DNA from: JAKFYM01 sp964416595
GTDB lineage: Bacteria; Bdellovibrionota; UBA1018; CAIPTA01
Direction: 5' to 3'
Assembly (NCBI GenBank): GCA_964416595.1
Contig: CAYQES010000011.1
Location: 1 to 64,000, forward strand
Length of the DNA: 64,000 bases
This document shows, piece after piece, positions 16,123 through 26,000 of this stretch. The notes under the pieces were generated by a model that did no database searches, had not been told where the DNA came from, and saw nothing but the letters and a program-made list of their open reading frames with translations. The stretch's first letter is position 1; every line of letters starts with the position of its first letter. The translations under genes were made by a program, and so were the position numbers.

Positions 16123-18441
16123 TTATTGGCAAGCTTCACAGGAACCGGGATTTTCTAAGGAGCACACCACAGCCTCCTCCGCGGAAGTTGTATCTACGGT
16201 GGTTTTTTGGATAGCTGTTTTGGCTCTGGAGCGTAAGTAGTAAGTGGTTTTAATCCCTTGTTTCCAGGCATACATATACATGGAAGAGAGCTTGCCGATA
16301 TTCGGATTTTCCGAGAAAAGATTGAGACTCTGGCTCTGGCAGATGAAAGCGGAGCGCTCCACGGCCATATCGATCATATCTTTTTGCGGAGTTTCCCAAA
16401 CGGTGCGGTAAAGATCTTTCAAATCTTGGGGAATTTCTTCGATATGTTGGATGGAGCCATCGGCAGCAATAATTTTTGCTTGGATGGTTGGAGTCCAAAG
16501 ACCCCGGGATTTTAAATCTAGGATGAGATAACGGTTCACTTGCAAGAATTCACCACTCAAGGTTTCCCGCTTAAAGAAGTTGGAAATTTGTGGCTCAATG
16601 CTTTCGTAGGAACCCACGATGGAAGCGATCGTGGCAGTGGGGGCCACAGCAATCAAAAGAGAGTTGCGCAAGCCATTGGCTTGTACTTCTTTGGCCAAAG
16701 TATCCCAATCAAAATGGAGATCGGGCATCAGGCTTTGGTTTTCTTCGGCTAATTGCACTTGCAGTTTGCCTTGCGCGTAGCGGGAGTTTTCAAACTCGGG
16801 GAAGGATCCGTGTTCTTTGGCCAAACGCATGCTAGTTTGAATGGCTTGGTAGTAAATAGTTTCTTGGATGCGGGCCGAAATATCCCGGGCCTTGGCCGAA
16901 GTAAAAGGAACTTTCATTTTGAAGAAAGCATCCTGTAAGCCCATCACGCCTAGACCTACAGGGCGCCACTTTTGGTTGGAATTTTTGGCTTCTCCCGTAG
17001 GGTAGTAGTTAATGTCCACCACGCGATCTAAGAATTTTGTGGCCACATTCACCACTTTCCGCAAGAGGTCGTAGTCGAAATTGCCGTCGCCCCGCACGTA
17101 GGCCGAAAGATTCACGGAGCCCAAGTTACAAACGGCAGTTTCTTGGCCGTTTGTTACTTCCAAAATTTCTGTGCATAGGTTGGAAGAGTGAATCACGTTG
17201 CCAGCTTTGGCGGTTTGAGCGGAACGTAGATTTGCTTGGTCCTTAAAGCACATCCAGCCATTGCCGGTTTCTGCGAGAGCTTGCATCATGCGGGCATAGA
17301 GCGCCCGGGCAGAGATCTTTTTCAAGGCTTTTCCAGCAAGCTCGGCGGCGGCATAATGGGTTTCGAAGGCCTCTCCGAAGCTACTTAGAAGTTCAGGGCA
17401 ATCGCTGGGAGAAAACAAACTCCATTCGCCATCGGTTTCCACCCGCTTCATAAAGAGATCGGGAATCCAGAGAGCTAGGTTTAAATTGTGGGCACGGCGC
17501 TCTTCGGCACCCGTATTGTTTCGTAAATCCAAGAAGGCTTCGATATCTGCGTGCCAAGGTTCGATGTAAACGGCCGCGGCTCCTTTTCTTTTTCCGCCTT
17601 GGTTCACGGCGTGCACGGAAGAGTCAAATACTTTCAAAAATGGGATGATGCCATTGGAAAGGCCATTAGTGCCTTTGATCAAGGCGCCGGAAGCGCGCAC
17701 GGGAGTCCAATCGATGCCGATTCCCCCTGAGTATTTAGAGAGGCGAGCACAATCGGCGATGGCTTTATAAATACCCTCCAGGGAATCTTCAGCCACCGTG
17801 AGCAAATAACAGGAGCTCATTTGTGGGTGGCGAGTGCCCGAATTGAAGAGGGTGGGAGTTGAGGGCATGTAGAGGAACTGGCTGATGATGCCGTAGAATT
17901 CGATGGCTTCTTCCACATTTTGCGAAAGGCCCAAGGCCACGCGCATGAAGAGCCATTGGGGGCGCTCAATGATTTTACGGGTTTTTGGATGCCGTAAAAG
18001 ATAGCGATCGGCCACAGTTTTTAAACCAAAATATTCAAAAAGATCATCCCGTTCGTGGCGAATGGCAAAATCGATGGCTTGGGAGTTTTCTCGCACCAAT
18101 TTCACCACATGTTCATTAAGCAAACCTTGCTCAAAGCCGGTTTCCACATAATCAGAGAACACCGTATCCCGGCCCACTTCTTTTTTAATGCCTTCGGCGA
18201 GCATGCGGGAGGCTACTTTAGAATAGTTGGGCTCATCGGCCATCAGCATGACCGCGTTGGAGATAGAGAGCTGATCTAACTCTTGGGTGGTGCTATTGTT
18301 GTGAAGGCCAGCAATTGTGCGTTTGGCGATCTCAATGGGTTCCACATTGGCTAAACCTCGGCAGGCGCGGTTAACTGCGTCCAAGATTTTTTCCATGCGA
18401 ACTGTTTCTCTAGTGCCGTCCCGCTTGATTACTTCCATCAT
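16123..18441 (-). CDS. nrdA: Ribonucleoside-diphosphate reductase, alpha subunit (class Ia)
   Basis: 772 residues from the ATG at 18441, with GGAGG 9 nt upstream; an in-frame extension upstream has no ribosome site. An ATP-cone (VIKRDGTRETVRMEKILDAV) gives allosteric control of overall activity. The catalytic barrel has the redox cysteines in MSSCYLLTV and ETAVCNLGSVNL and the thiyl-radical cysteine in SSNLCTEILE. The C-terminal SCEACQ pair is reduced by thioredoxin or glutaredoxin. It is the first gene of nrdAB, preceded by a long, structured leader described separately. Confidence 0.95.
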   Translation of the reverse strand: MMEVIKRDGTRETVRMEKILDAVNRACRGLANVEPIEIAKRTIAGLHNNSTTQELDQLSISNAVMLMADEPNYSKVASRMLAEGIKKEVGRDTVFSDYVETGFEQGLLNEHVVKLVRENSQAIDFAIRHERDDLFEYFGLKTVADRYLLRHPKTRKIIERPQWLFMRVALGLSQNVEEAIEFYGIISQFLYMPSTPTLFNSGTRHPQMSSCYLLTVAEDSLEGIYKAIADCARLSKYSGGIGIDWTPVRASGALIKGTNGLSNGIIPFLKVFDSSVHAVNQGGKRKGAAAVYIEPWHADIEAFLDLRNNTGAEERRAHNLNLALWIPDLFMKRVETDGEWSLFSPSDCPELLSSFGEAFETHYAAAELAGKALKKISARALYARMMQALAETGNGWMCFKDQANLRSAQTAKAGNVIHSSNLCTEILEVTNGQETAVCNLGSVNLSAYVRGDGNFDYDLLRKVVNVATKFLDRVVDINYYPTGEAKNSNQKWRPVGLGVMGLQDAFFKMKVPFTSAKARDISARIQETIYYQAIQTSMRLAKEHGSFPEFENSRYAQGKLQVQLAEENQSLMPDLHFDWDTLAKEVQANGLRNSLLIAVAPTATIASIVGSYESIEPQISNFFKRETLSGEFLQVNRYLILDLKSRGLWTPTIQAKIIAADGSIQHIEEIPQDLKDLYRTVWETPQKDMIDMAVERSAFICQSQSLNLFSENPNIGKLSSMYMYAWKQGIKTTYYLRSRAKTAIQKTTVDTTSAEEAVVCSLENPGSCEACQ

Positions 18442-18830
18442 TAGTTGATGCCTCCGTTTTGCAAAAAACCACCCTTGAGCGTGATCCATCACGCCCTTTT
18501 GGGCATTAAAGTGCGCTAAAAAATCCCCTCGGCGAAATTAGATTTTTGGGAATACAAAATTGGGCCCGCCTACCACCAGCGGGATTTTTTATTCCCTACT
18601 CAACTCAAAGTCGCAGTGACAAAACCGTGTACCAGGGCCGGTGATCGAACAAATAAGATCACTTTTATTGAGTCGAAAAAAGAATCCGCTTTCTTGTTTT
18701 CCTCGCATCCTTGCGACCTCGACTTTCTCCTGGTTTTTTCAAACCAGTGCCGGGCTTTCACCGGACTACTGCAACCGCTGGTGGTTGTGTCTAAAGAAAA
18801 CGCTATCGGTTGTGGTGAGCGCTGTCAATT
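18442..18830 (-). ncRNA. Long hairpin-rich leader of nrdAB, candidate structured RNA
   Basis: No credible gene lies in this stretch. It contains five consecutive perfect hairpins: 18772-18787 (CAACC/GGTTG), 18750-18764 (CCGG/CCGG), 18730-18747 (CTGGTTT/AAACCAG), 18703-18716 (TCGCA/TGCGA) and 18641-18662 (GTGATC/GATCAC). A 7-bp hairpin at 18479-18494 sits next to a T-run just before the nrdA ribosome site. A weak minus-strand promoter (TTGACA at 18828-18823) would start an RNA just before the first hairpin. The segment CCGGTGAAAGCCCGG-CACTGG recalls part of a cobalamin riboswitch, but the other conserved blocks are missing. It could be an unrecognised regulatory leader. Strand and function are inferred. 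Confidence 0.4.
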
Positions 18831-19245
18831 CCGGTAAAAAAAAATCCGATGGCGTGGCGCAAGAGTGTAAGAATTGCCCACAGCTTGTGCACATTTACTA
18901 CACATTGCCGTGTCGGCAGGGCGCAAAAAATGGGGATAAATGCCGAGTAGGATTATTTTTCTTGAAAGAAGGAAAAAAGCTAGATCGGGCCGGGAGAGTG
19001 ATTAACGCTTAGCTCGTGCGGCAAATGTTTGGTTTAGTAAAATATAATTTATTGAGAGGCGGGTTGTTTTCGGCCGGGTCAGTTCATGGTGCCCAGGCAA
19101 GGCCTAAATACCAGACGAACCCATAGTGGAGCGTTTTCAGTCCAAATAAAAAAACTTTTTTAGAGTCTTTTACTATACATAATCTTGAAACTTGCTAAGC
19201 TTCGAAGAAACACGGCAAACGAACCCAATCGTATAAGGAAATGCG
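18831..19245. other. Intergenic region between nrdAB and the desaturase gene
   Basis: No gene is supported. It contains DnaA-box-like words (TTATCCCCA on the minus strand near 18930-18940, and CCCACAGC near 18878) but no cluster. An A/T-rich stretch at 19140-19195 (TTTTACTATACATAATC) probably holds the promoter of the desaturase gene at 19246. Confidence 0.35.
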
Positions 19246-20067
19246 TTGAATCCTCAAACCCCTTTGTCGGCCCGTAGCTGGAACACCAAAAATATTTTTT
19301 GGATTGTTTTGATCCATCTTTTGGCCTTGGCGGCGATTCCATTCTTTTCCTGGGAGAATTTTCTTTTAGTTGTGGTGGGGGTGTTTGTTTTGGCTCCTTT
19401 GGGCATCAATGTGGGCTATCACCGCATGCTTACTCACAAAGCCTTTACGGCTCCTCGCTGGCTTAGAAATTCTTTGGTTACTTTAGGGGCAGTATTAGGA
19501 GCTGGGCCGCCGGCGCATTGGGTTGCCATGCATAGAGTGCATCACCGTTACTCTGACTCACCCACGGACCCCCATGATTCCAACCAAGGTTTTTGGTACT
19601 CCCATATTTTGCATCTTTTTGTGTTGGATGCCCAAGAGACAGGTTGTGATCATATTGCTACGTATGCCCCTGATCTGGCAAAAGACCGTTACCTTATGTT
19701 TTTAAATCGATATGGCATTTATTTGGCTCTGGCCGGGCTAGCGGCACTCTTCTTTGTGGGAGGCATTGGCTATGTGCTATGGGGAGGCTTTGTGCGAACC
19801 GTATTAATGTGGCACGTGATGTGGTTTGTGAACTCTGCCACCCACAAATGGGGCTACCGCAACTATGCTTCCAACGATAAGGCCACCAATTGTTGGTGGG
19901 TAGGAATTTTAGCTGCGGGAGAGGGCTGGCACAACAATCACCATGCCTATCCTACTGCTGCAGCCCATGGCCACCGATGGTGGGAATTAGATATTTCTTA
20001 TTTATTTATCCGTGCCATGGAACTAATTGGTTTGGTTAAGGACGTAAAACGCCCTCAAGAGAGCTAA
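19246..20067 (+). CDS. Acyl-CoA/acyl-lipid delta-9 type fatty acid desaturase
   Basis: 273 residues starting with TTG at 19246, with AAGGA 8 nt upstream; the nearby ATG is in another frame and hits a stop at once. It is an integral membrane diiron desaturase with the three histidine boxes HRMLTH, HRVHH and HNNHH, plus the NSATH ligand segment that marks the stearoyl-CoA desaturase branch. Four hydrophobic segments are visible (IFWIVLIHLLALAAIPFF, LLVVVGVFVLAPLG, and two after residue 150). It probably introduces a cis double bond into membrane acyl chains. It differs in sequence from the desaturase at 31486-32442. Confidence 0.9.
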   Translation: MNPQTPLSARSWNTKNIFWIVLIHLLALAAIPFFSWENFLLVVVGVFVLAPLGINVGYHRMLTHKAFTAPRWLRNSLVTLGAVLGAGPPAHWVAMHRVHHRYSDSPTDPHDSNQGFWYSHILHLFVLDAQETGCDHIATYAPDLAKDRYLMFLNRYGIYLALAGLAALFFVGGIGYVLWGGFVRTVLMWHVMWFVNSATHKWGYRNYASNDKATNCWWVGILAAGEGWHNNHHAYPTAAAHGHRWWELDISYLFIRAMELIGLVKDVKRPQES

Positions 20068-20258
20068 AAACACTCTATCCATAGCGCAAAATGTGACGCG
20101 CATTGTTATAAATCTCCACACGCAAACCTAATAGCGACTGGGATTGGCTGGTCTGGCCTTGGTTTTAATTTTTTATGTTTCATTTTCCTTTTTTTATATA
20201 TGAAAAAATATATATATTATTTGTTATTAATTCGTCGACATGGTCATACGGAGGGTAA

Positions 20259-20987
20259 ATGCAACGAGTGCTTTTAGTGGATGATTCTATAGAATATCAG
20301 ATGGAAATAGAGCGAGCTTTTTCCGGCTGTAATTTACAATTTACGAAAGCTTCTTCACTAAAAGAAGCGACAGGAATCTTGCACGAAAAGTCGAAAGAGT
20401 ATTTTGATTTGATCCTACTTGATATAGTTTTGCCTGATGGAGACGGCTTGTCGCTGTTTCGGGAAAAGAAATTAAATGCATTGGCTCAAAATACGCCCGT
20501 TTTTTTGCTCACCAGTAAAACAGAGGTGGCATCGAAAGTGGAAGCTTTTGATTTGGGGGTGGATGACTATCTCGTAAAGCCCGTGAGTTTTTTAGAATTA
20601 AAGGCCCGAGTGATAACCCGTTTGAAAAAAGTATTAGCCCACAAGCAAAATACCATGGTGATACGCCGGGGTGAATTATCACTCGATGTGCCATTGTTAA
20701 AAGCTACAAAAAGTTATGGCGGCAATGAACAAGATTTAGAACTTACAAGCAAAGAATTTAAAATCCTTTATTTCTTAATGCGGCATGAGGGTGTGATTTT
20801 TCCACGTAATAAACTCGTACAGGAAATTTGGGGCGAAGGAGTACATGTTCTAGAAAGAACGGTAGATTCTCATATTTCTAGTTTACGACGTAAGCTTGGC
20901 TCTGCTGGTAAGTATGTGGAAAGTGTATCTGGCAAGGGGTATCGATTTTCTGTGCTTGCGCGGGCAGCGGGCGCATCTGTCACTTGA
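20259..20987 (+). CDS. OmpR/PhoB-family response regulator
   Basis: 242 residues. The receiver domain (1-125) has the acidic pair VDDS, phospho-acceptor aspartate in LILLDIVLPDGDG and lysine in DDYLVKPVSF. A winged-helix DNA-binding domain (about 140-235) has ELTSKEFKILYFLMRHEG and the recognition region ERTVDSHISSLRRKLG. The ATG at 20259 follows CGGAGGG. No kinase lies beside it, so it is an orphan here. A sigma-54-like element lies directly downstream, before the next small gene. Confidence 0.93.
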   Translation: MQRVLLVDDSIEYQMEIERAFSGCNLQFTKASSLKEATGILHEKSKEYFDLILLDIVLPDGDGLSLFREKKLNALAQNTPVFLLTSKTEVASKVEAFDLGVDDYLVKPVSFLELKARVITRLKKVLAHKQNTMVIRRGELSLDVPLLKATKSYGGNEQDLELTSKEFKILYFLMRHEGVIFPRNKLVQEIWGEGVHVLERTVDSHISSLRRKLGSAGKYVESVSGKGYRFSVLARAAGASVT

Positions 20988-20999
20988 AATATAATATTT

Positions 21000-21015
21000 A
21001 GGCATAGCTGTTGCT
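21000..21015 (+). promoter_or_regulatory. Sigma-54-like (-24/-12) promoter candidate
   Basis: AGGCATAGCTGTTGCT has GG and GC separated by exactly 10 nt and the full TTGCT -12 block. Against TGGCACG-N4-TTGCW it differs at the first base and at bases 6-7. The start of transcription would fall near 21026, 18 nt before the ATG at 21044. Confidence 0.45.
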
Positions 21016-21043
21016 CCCAAGATGAGCCCGGGAGGGAGCAGTT

Positions 21044-21433
21044 ATGAAATATATAAAGCTAGTAGCTATTATCATGCTTGCCGCATCTAATTTGGTATTA
21101 GCCAAAGAGGGAGATGTGCATGAAGAAATTGTGGCCATTAACGACATTTCTATTCCTGCCCAATTTCATTCTGAATCCGAAGTATACATATTTGTATTTG
21201 GGTGGTTGCCTAGCAGTTGTTATGAATTAAAAGAGATAAAGATTGAGCACTTAAGCGCCACGCTTCATCAGGTGAGTGCTCGGGCATTGGTGGTAGAAGC
21301 GATTTGTTTGGCGATCATCATTCCTTTTCAACGAGAAATTCATCTAGGAAAGATGGTTGCTGGCGAGCATATTTTACGTTTTCTAAACAACAATGGAACC
21401 TCTTGGGAAGAAAAATTGAGAATTGAGGAATGA
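21044..21433 (+). CDS. Small exported protein of unknown function
   Basis: 129 residues with a signal peptide (MKYIKLVAIIMLAASNLVLAK) and a compact, beta-rich mature domain of about 108 residues with two cysteines (SSCYELKE, VEAICLAII) that could form a disulphide. It has a strong GGGAGGG ribosome site. No family is recognised. A sigma-54-like element directly upstream suggests conditional expression. Confidence 0.65.
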   Translation: MKYIKLVAIIMLAASNLVLAKEGDVHEEIVAINDISIPAQFHSESEVYIFVFGWLPSSCYELKEIKIEHLSATLHQVSARALVVEAICLAIIIPFQREIHLGKMVAGEHILRFLNNNGTSWEEKLRIEE

Positions 21434-21445
21434 ATTTGCTGATTT

Positions 21446-22675
21446 TTATTGTCCCATTTTCGATAGTAGGTGAGTTTTAGCCACTTGGAATTTTCTTAAG
21501 ATTTCTAATCGTTTATGCTGCGTCTGAAAGAGTTTTTCTGATGCTGATAATATATCCAGTGAGTTTTTTACACCCCGGCCATATTCCGATTGAGTTAATC
21601 TATAGTATCGCTCGGCACGTAAAATATTTTCTTCCGCTCCATGCACTTGCTCATGGAGTAATTTCATTTCAGCTAATTCATTTTGTTCGTGGGTTTCTAG
21701 TTCTCTTTCTTCTAAATCGGTGAGCAATGCTTTGGCATTGGCTTCATGGATAAGGGAGGCGGCTTCACGCATGGATTCAAGGCCTGCTGAAAGGCTAAGA
21801 GAGACACGTAAACCCCAGGCGGTTTCTTTCCGATCTTTGGCCAGAGGCGAATCTTTTTCTCTTTGATTGTACTGATAAAAAGAGGCGAAGGCATCTAATT
21901 TGGGCCACCAAGCACGCCGATGATTGCTCGCTACTAGATAATTTTGTTCTGCGGAAAGCAGATTTTCTTGCAAAAGAAAAGTGTGGTTTTGGGGCTGATG
22001 GGTAAGCGTTGATTCGTAATTATGATCATGAGATATTTTTTCAGGAAAATCTAATGGGTCTTTAACAGATATGCCTAGTAGTAAATGTAGGGCCCGTTTT
22101 TGTGATTGTAATTCAACTACTGCCTCTTGAAGTTCTTGTTCTAGGCCAATTTGCTGCATTTCAAATTCAAAACGATCGGAATCTGTGGCAATGCCACTTT
22201 TGATACGTCTGTTGGCGACGCTAAGATTTTGCTGATTAATGCTCAGAGTGTTTTTCAGTAGGATTATTTTTTCTTGTAAATAAAGGATTTGCCAATAAGC
22301 GATACGAGCCTTTTCTAGTTCTTCAAAAAAAACTTTTTTCTCTTGGGCTTCCCGCTTGGCGGATTCTAGTTCCCGCACACGTTCTTCTAGATAATCGCGA
22401 CCGCCATTAAAAATATTTAGTGTGGCCTCAGCTCCATAAGCGGGCTGTTTCTTTTGGATAGTGCCCAAAGTGAATGCCTCTTGGCTACCTTCCAGTTTTA
22501 TAGCGGGTAAAAATGAGCGGGCAAAATATCCTTCCCGCTCTTGACTCGCCGAAAGCGTGGCTTTGGCGGCAGCCACTCGCGCATTGCGAGTTTCTAAGAG
22601 AGCATTTAAACTCTCAAAAGTAATAGCTTGCCCGTGGGCCGTAGCTGTAAAAAGACAAAAAATGAGAAATTGCAT
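21446..22675 (-). CDS. TolC/CusC-like outer-membrane efflux channel
   Basis: 409 residues from the ATG at 22675. It has a signal peptide (MQFLIFCLFTATAHGQ) and long heptad-rich helices in two similar halves (ERVRELESAKREAQEKKVFFEELEKARI; EERELETHEQNELAEMKLLHEQ) as in outer-membrane factor family proteins. It would form the trimeric outer-membrane duct of the RND pump in the same operon. It lies 4 nt after the small His-rich gene. It has no lipobox cysteine, unlike E. coli CusC. Confidence 0.85.
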   Translation of the reverse strand: MQFLIFCLFTATAHGQAITFESLNALLETRNARVAAAKATLSASQEREGYFARSFLPAIKLEGSQEAFTLGTIQKKQPAYGAEATLNIFNGGRDYLEERVRELESAKREAQEKKVFFEELEKARIAYWQILYLQEKIILLKNTLSINQQNLSVANRRIKSGIATDSDRFEFEMQQIGLEQELQEAVVELQSQKRALHLLLGISVKDPLDFPEKISHDHNYESTLTHQPQNHTFLLQENLLSAEQNYLVASNHRRAWWPKLDAFASFYQYNQREKDSPLAKDRKETAWGLRVSLSLSAGLESMREAASLIHEANAKALLTDLEERELETHEQNELAEMKLLHEQVHGAEENILRAERYYRLTQSEYGRGVKNSLDILSASEKLFQTQHKRLEILRKFQVAKTHLLSKMGQ

Positions 22676-22679
22676 AGTT

Positions 22680-23084
22680 CTACTTTCTTGGTTCAATGGT
22701 GAAACTGAGGGAGTCGCTATGACCCGTTTCAGGATCGTTGATGCTCAAGTGCAGAGTGTAGCGATGGCTACCTTTGGCATCATAAGAACCTGTAAGAAAA
22801 TTGTCTTTGGTTTGTAATGCCAAAGCCTCTCTTTTTTTGCTTCGAGGCAGTTCTGCGGTGGCTTTTATTCCTAAAGCCGTTGCATCTCGGGGTTTAAGGT
22901 TACGGTCATATATATAAATGCTAAGTTCCTTGCCCTTATTGATCACTTCCACGTGAGATTTTTCGAGAGATTTGATTTGACCACCCTTAGGGGCTTGCAC
23001 GAGGGCTGGGGCATCATGATCGTGGCCTTCATGGGCTAGGGTGGGGGTGGTAGTAAGAGCAAATAGTAGTAGATAATGGATCAT
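22680..23084 (-). CDS. Small His-rich periplasmic protein of the RND efflux operon
   Basis: 134 residues from the ATG at 23084, overlapping the RND gene stop as ATGA. A signal peptide (MIHYLLLFALTTTPTLA) is followed immediately by HEGHDHD, a likely Cu, Zn or Co binding cluster, and a beta-sandwich-like domain (GGQIKSLEKSHVEVINKGKE... HRYTLHLSI). It sits where a membrane-fusion (CusB/CzcB) gene is normally found. The start resembles the His-rich N-terminal domain of some heavy-metal adaptors, but the hairpin, lipoyl and barrel parts are missing. It may be a metal chaperone or a reduced adaptor. Confidence 0.6.
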   Translation of the reverse strand: MIHYLLLFALTTTPTLAHEGHDHDAPALVQAPKGGQIKSLEKSHVEVINKGKELSIYIYDRNLKPRDATALGIKATAELPRSKKREALALQTKDNFLTGSYDAKGSHRYTLHLSINDPETGHSDSLSFTIEPRK

Positions 23085-26000
23085 GGGTTCTCCTTTTTTG
23101 TTAAACAAGAATTTTTGCCAAAACGGTAAAATAGGGTGGGGGTTACAATAATATCTAGTAGCGTGGAGCTCAGTAATCCACCTACGATAACCACGGCCAC
23201 CGGGTGTAGCACTTCACTGCCTGGCTGGCCTTTGGCAAAAACTAGGGGCAAGAGTGCGAGTGAGGCTACGAGTGCAGTCATCATTACTGGCACAAGTCGC
23301 TCTTGGGACCCACGAATAATCGTTGCTTGGCAAAACGTTGCCCCCTCTTTTTCTATGAGGTGCAAATAATGGGAGATCATCATAATGCCATTTCGGGAAG
23401 CAATTCCGCAGAGAGTGATGAAGCCAATTAGGCTCGCCACAGTGATGGTTTTGTCCGTAAGGAACAACAAAAAGATACCCCCTGCAAAGGCCAAAGGAAT
23501 TGTTACCATGATTTGTGTCATGATAGTTTTGGAGTGGAAGTGGCCGTAGAGCAAGAGTGCGATTCCGACGAGAGAAATAAGACCAAACCATAAAATATTG
23601 CGTGTGGCAGTCTGCTGGCTTTCGTATTGGCCACCATACGTAACGTAATAGCCTTCAGGCAATTGCACTTTGCCTGCCACTTTCTTTTGGATTTCTTCCA
23701 TTAGGCTACCAAGATCTCTACCGCTTACATTGGCACTCACTACAATACGCCTTTGGCCATTTTCCCTGTTAATTTCATTTGGGCCAGTAGTTTCGTACAC
23801 ATCAGCTACTTGCTCTAGTAACACTTTTTGTCCATTGGGCATTACTTTCAATAAGGTTTTCTGCATTTTATCTAGGCTAGATCGGGAGGAGTCATCGAAG
23901 CGGAAAAAAACATCATGGATTTTTGTTTCGTCCAACACTTGGGCTACTACTTCACCATTGAAGGCAGCCTCCAAAAGTTTTGTAACCTCGCCGGCGCTTA
24001 AACCATATTTAGCAGCCTCGTTGCGCAAAATATGAACTTTTACTTGTGGGATTAATCCTTGGCTTTCTACCTTTAAATCCACCAGGCCCTGGCTATCTTT
24101 AATTGCTTCCTGCAGAGCTAAAGCTTGCTCTCGCAATGTTGCTAGATCTGGGCCGAATATTTTAATGGCAATGGCCGCACTTACACCTGAAAGCATATGA
24201 TCGATCAGATGAGAAATAGGTTGGCCAACATTCACACCAATGCTTGGAAAATTTTCTTTTAGTTTTTGCCGAATTTCATTGAGCACAAGCTCACGGGGCC
24301 GACCATTAGGATGGAAGTCGATATCAATTTCACTTACGTTTACGCCAGCAGCGTGTTCATCTAACTCTGCACGGCCCGTGCGCCTGGAAACAAATTTTAC
24401 TTCGGGCACACTCATCATGAGCTTTTCTGCTTCGAAGCCAATCTTACCCGACTCTTCAAGGCTAATACCAGGAGGAGCAATGAGTGCAATCATTGCGGTG
24501 CCTTCATTGAATTTCGGCAAGAAATCTCTACCCATCCAAGGTAAGAGCGCGATAGAAAAAAGAAAAAGCGCAATCGCTCCACCTAAAACAAAATTCGGGC
24601 GAGGCAGGGCCCATTCTAAAATCCGGCGGTCGAGTTTTTTTAAACGAGTCACAAGAGCCGTGTCTTCTTCGCGGCCTAATTTTTCCGAAACATAGGAACA
24701 AAGCACGGGGGTAAGCGTGAGCGAAACAATAAGCGAAGCCGTTAGGGCCGTGAGGTATGCAATTCCTAAGGGGGCAAATAATCTGCCTTCTAAGCCGTCA
24801 AGCTGAAAAAGCGGCAGGAATACCATGGCGATGATGAGGGTTGCGAGCACGATGGAATTGCGCACTTCACTGGAGGCTGAGAAAATTACTTCGAGTTTGG
24901 GCTTAGGGTGGGAAGACAAAGCATTTTCCCTGAGGCGCCGGAAAACATTTTCTACATCTACAATAGAATCATCCACTAGCTCACCAATCGCAATGGCGAG
25001 GCCACCGAGAGTCATGGTGTTTACACTCAGGCCAAAAAAGTAGAATACGATGGCCGTAACTAAGAAAGAAACGGGAATTGCCGTAAGGGTGACTAAGGAC
25101 ATTCGTAAATTTGCGAGAAATAAAAATAGCACTACAAAAACTAATACTGTTCCCCATTGCAATTTCCCTTGCACGCCGTGAATGGAGGCTTCAATGAAAT
25201 CTGCCTGTTTAAAAACATTGGGATTCACTACCACGCCTTTTGGTAAGCTCGGGGTGATCTCCGCTATCGCTTTTTCGATCTGCCGAGTGATTGCCACTGT
25301 ATCTGCTCCCGGCTGTTTTTGGATTGTAACAACCACTGCCGGTTTGCCATTGAAACTGCCGTCGCCCCTTTTCAGGCGCGGGGCTTCTTTTACTTCAGCA
25401 ATATCACCCACAAGCACGGGCCGCCCGAAGTGAGTGCCCACCAAGGATTGCTTGATATCATCCAGCGTTTCAATCACGCCGATATGGCGCACAAGATATT
25501 CCTGGCCACCCTTTTCTAAAAAACCTCCCGTGGTATTTTGGCTAATTTGTGCGAGCTCTTTGTCGATTTGCTCGATAGACAATTGAAAGTGATTAAGTTT
25601 TTCCGCAGAAACAAGGATCTGATATTGCTTAAGGCCACCACCAATGGAAATCACTTGGGCCACGCCTGGGATCGTAAGTAAGCGGGGCCGGAGAATCCAC
25701 TCGGCTATATTTCTTAATTCCATGGGGGAAATATCGTTTTCCGAGAAAATGGCGATTTGTTGGATTTGCCCTAAGAGCGAGCCTACGGGCGCCATTATGG
25801 GAGTAATATCTTTAGGGAGTCGTTCTTGCACTAGGTTTAATTTTTCTTGCACCAATTGCCGATTGCGGTAGATATCGCTGCCCCACTCAAATTCTAAATA
25901 AATTACCGAAAGGCCGATGCCAGATTGCGAGCGCACGCGCTCTAATCCTGGCAGGCCACTCAATTGAGATTCAATGGGATAGGTGACCCTGGTTTCCACT

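Noticed and set aside
18640..18790. Cobalamin riboswitch upstream of nrdAB
   Set aside because: One block fits (CCGGTGAAAGCCCGG-CACTGG) but the GGGAA block, CCCGC-ACTG block and a proper B12 box are missing, so only an unassigned structured leader is reported.
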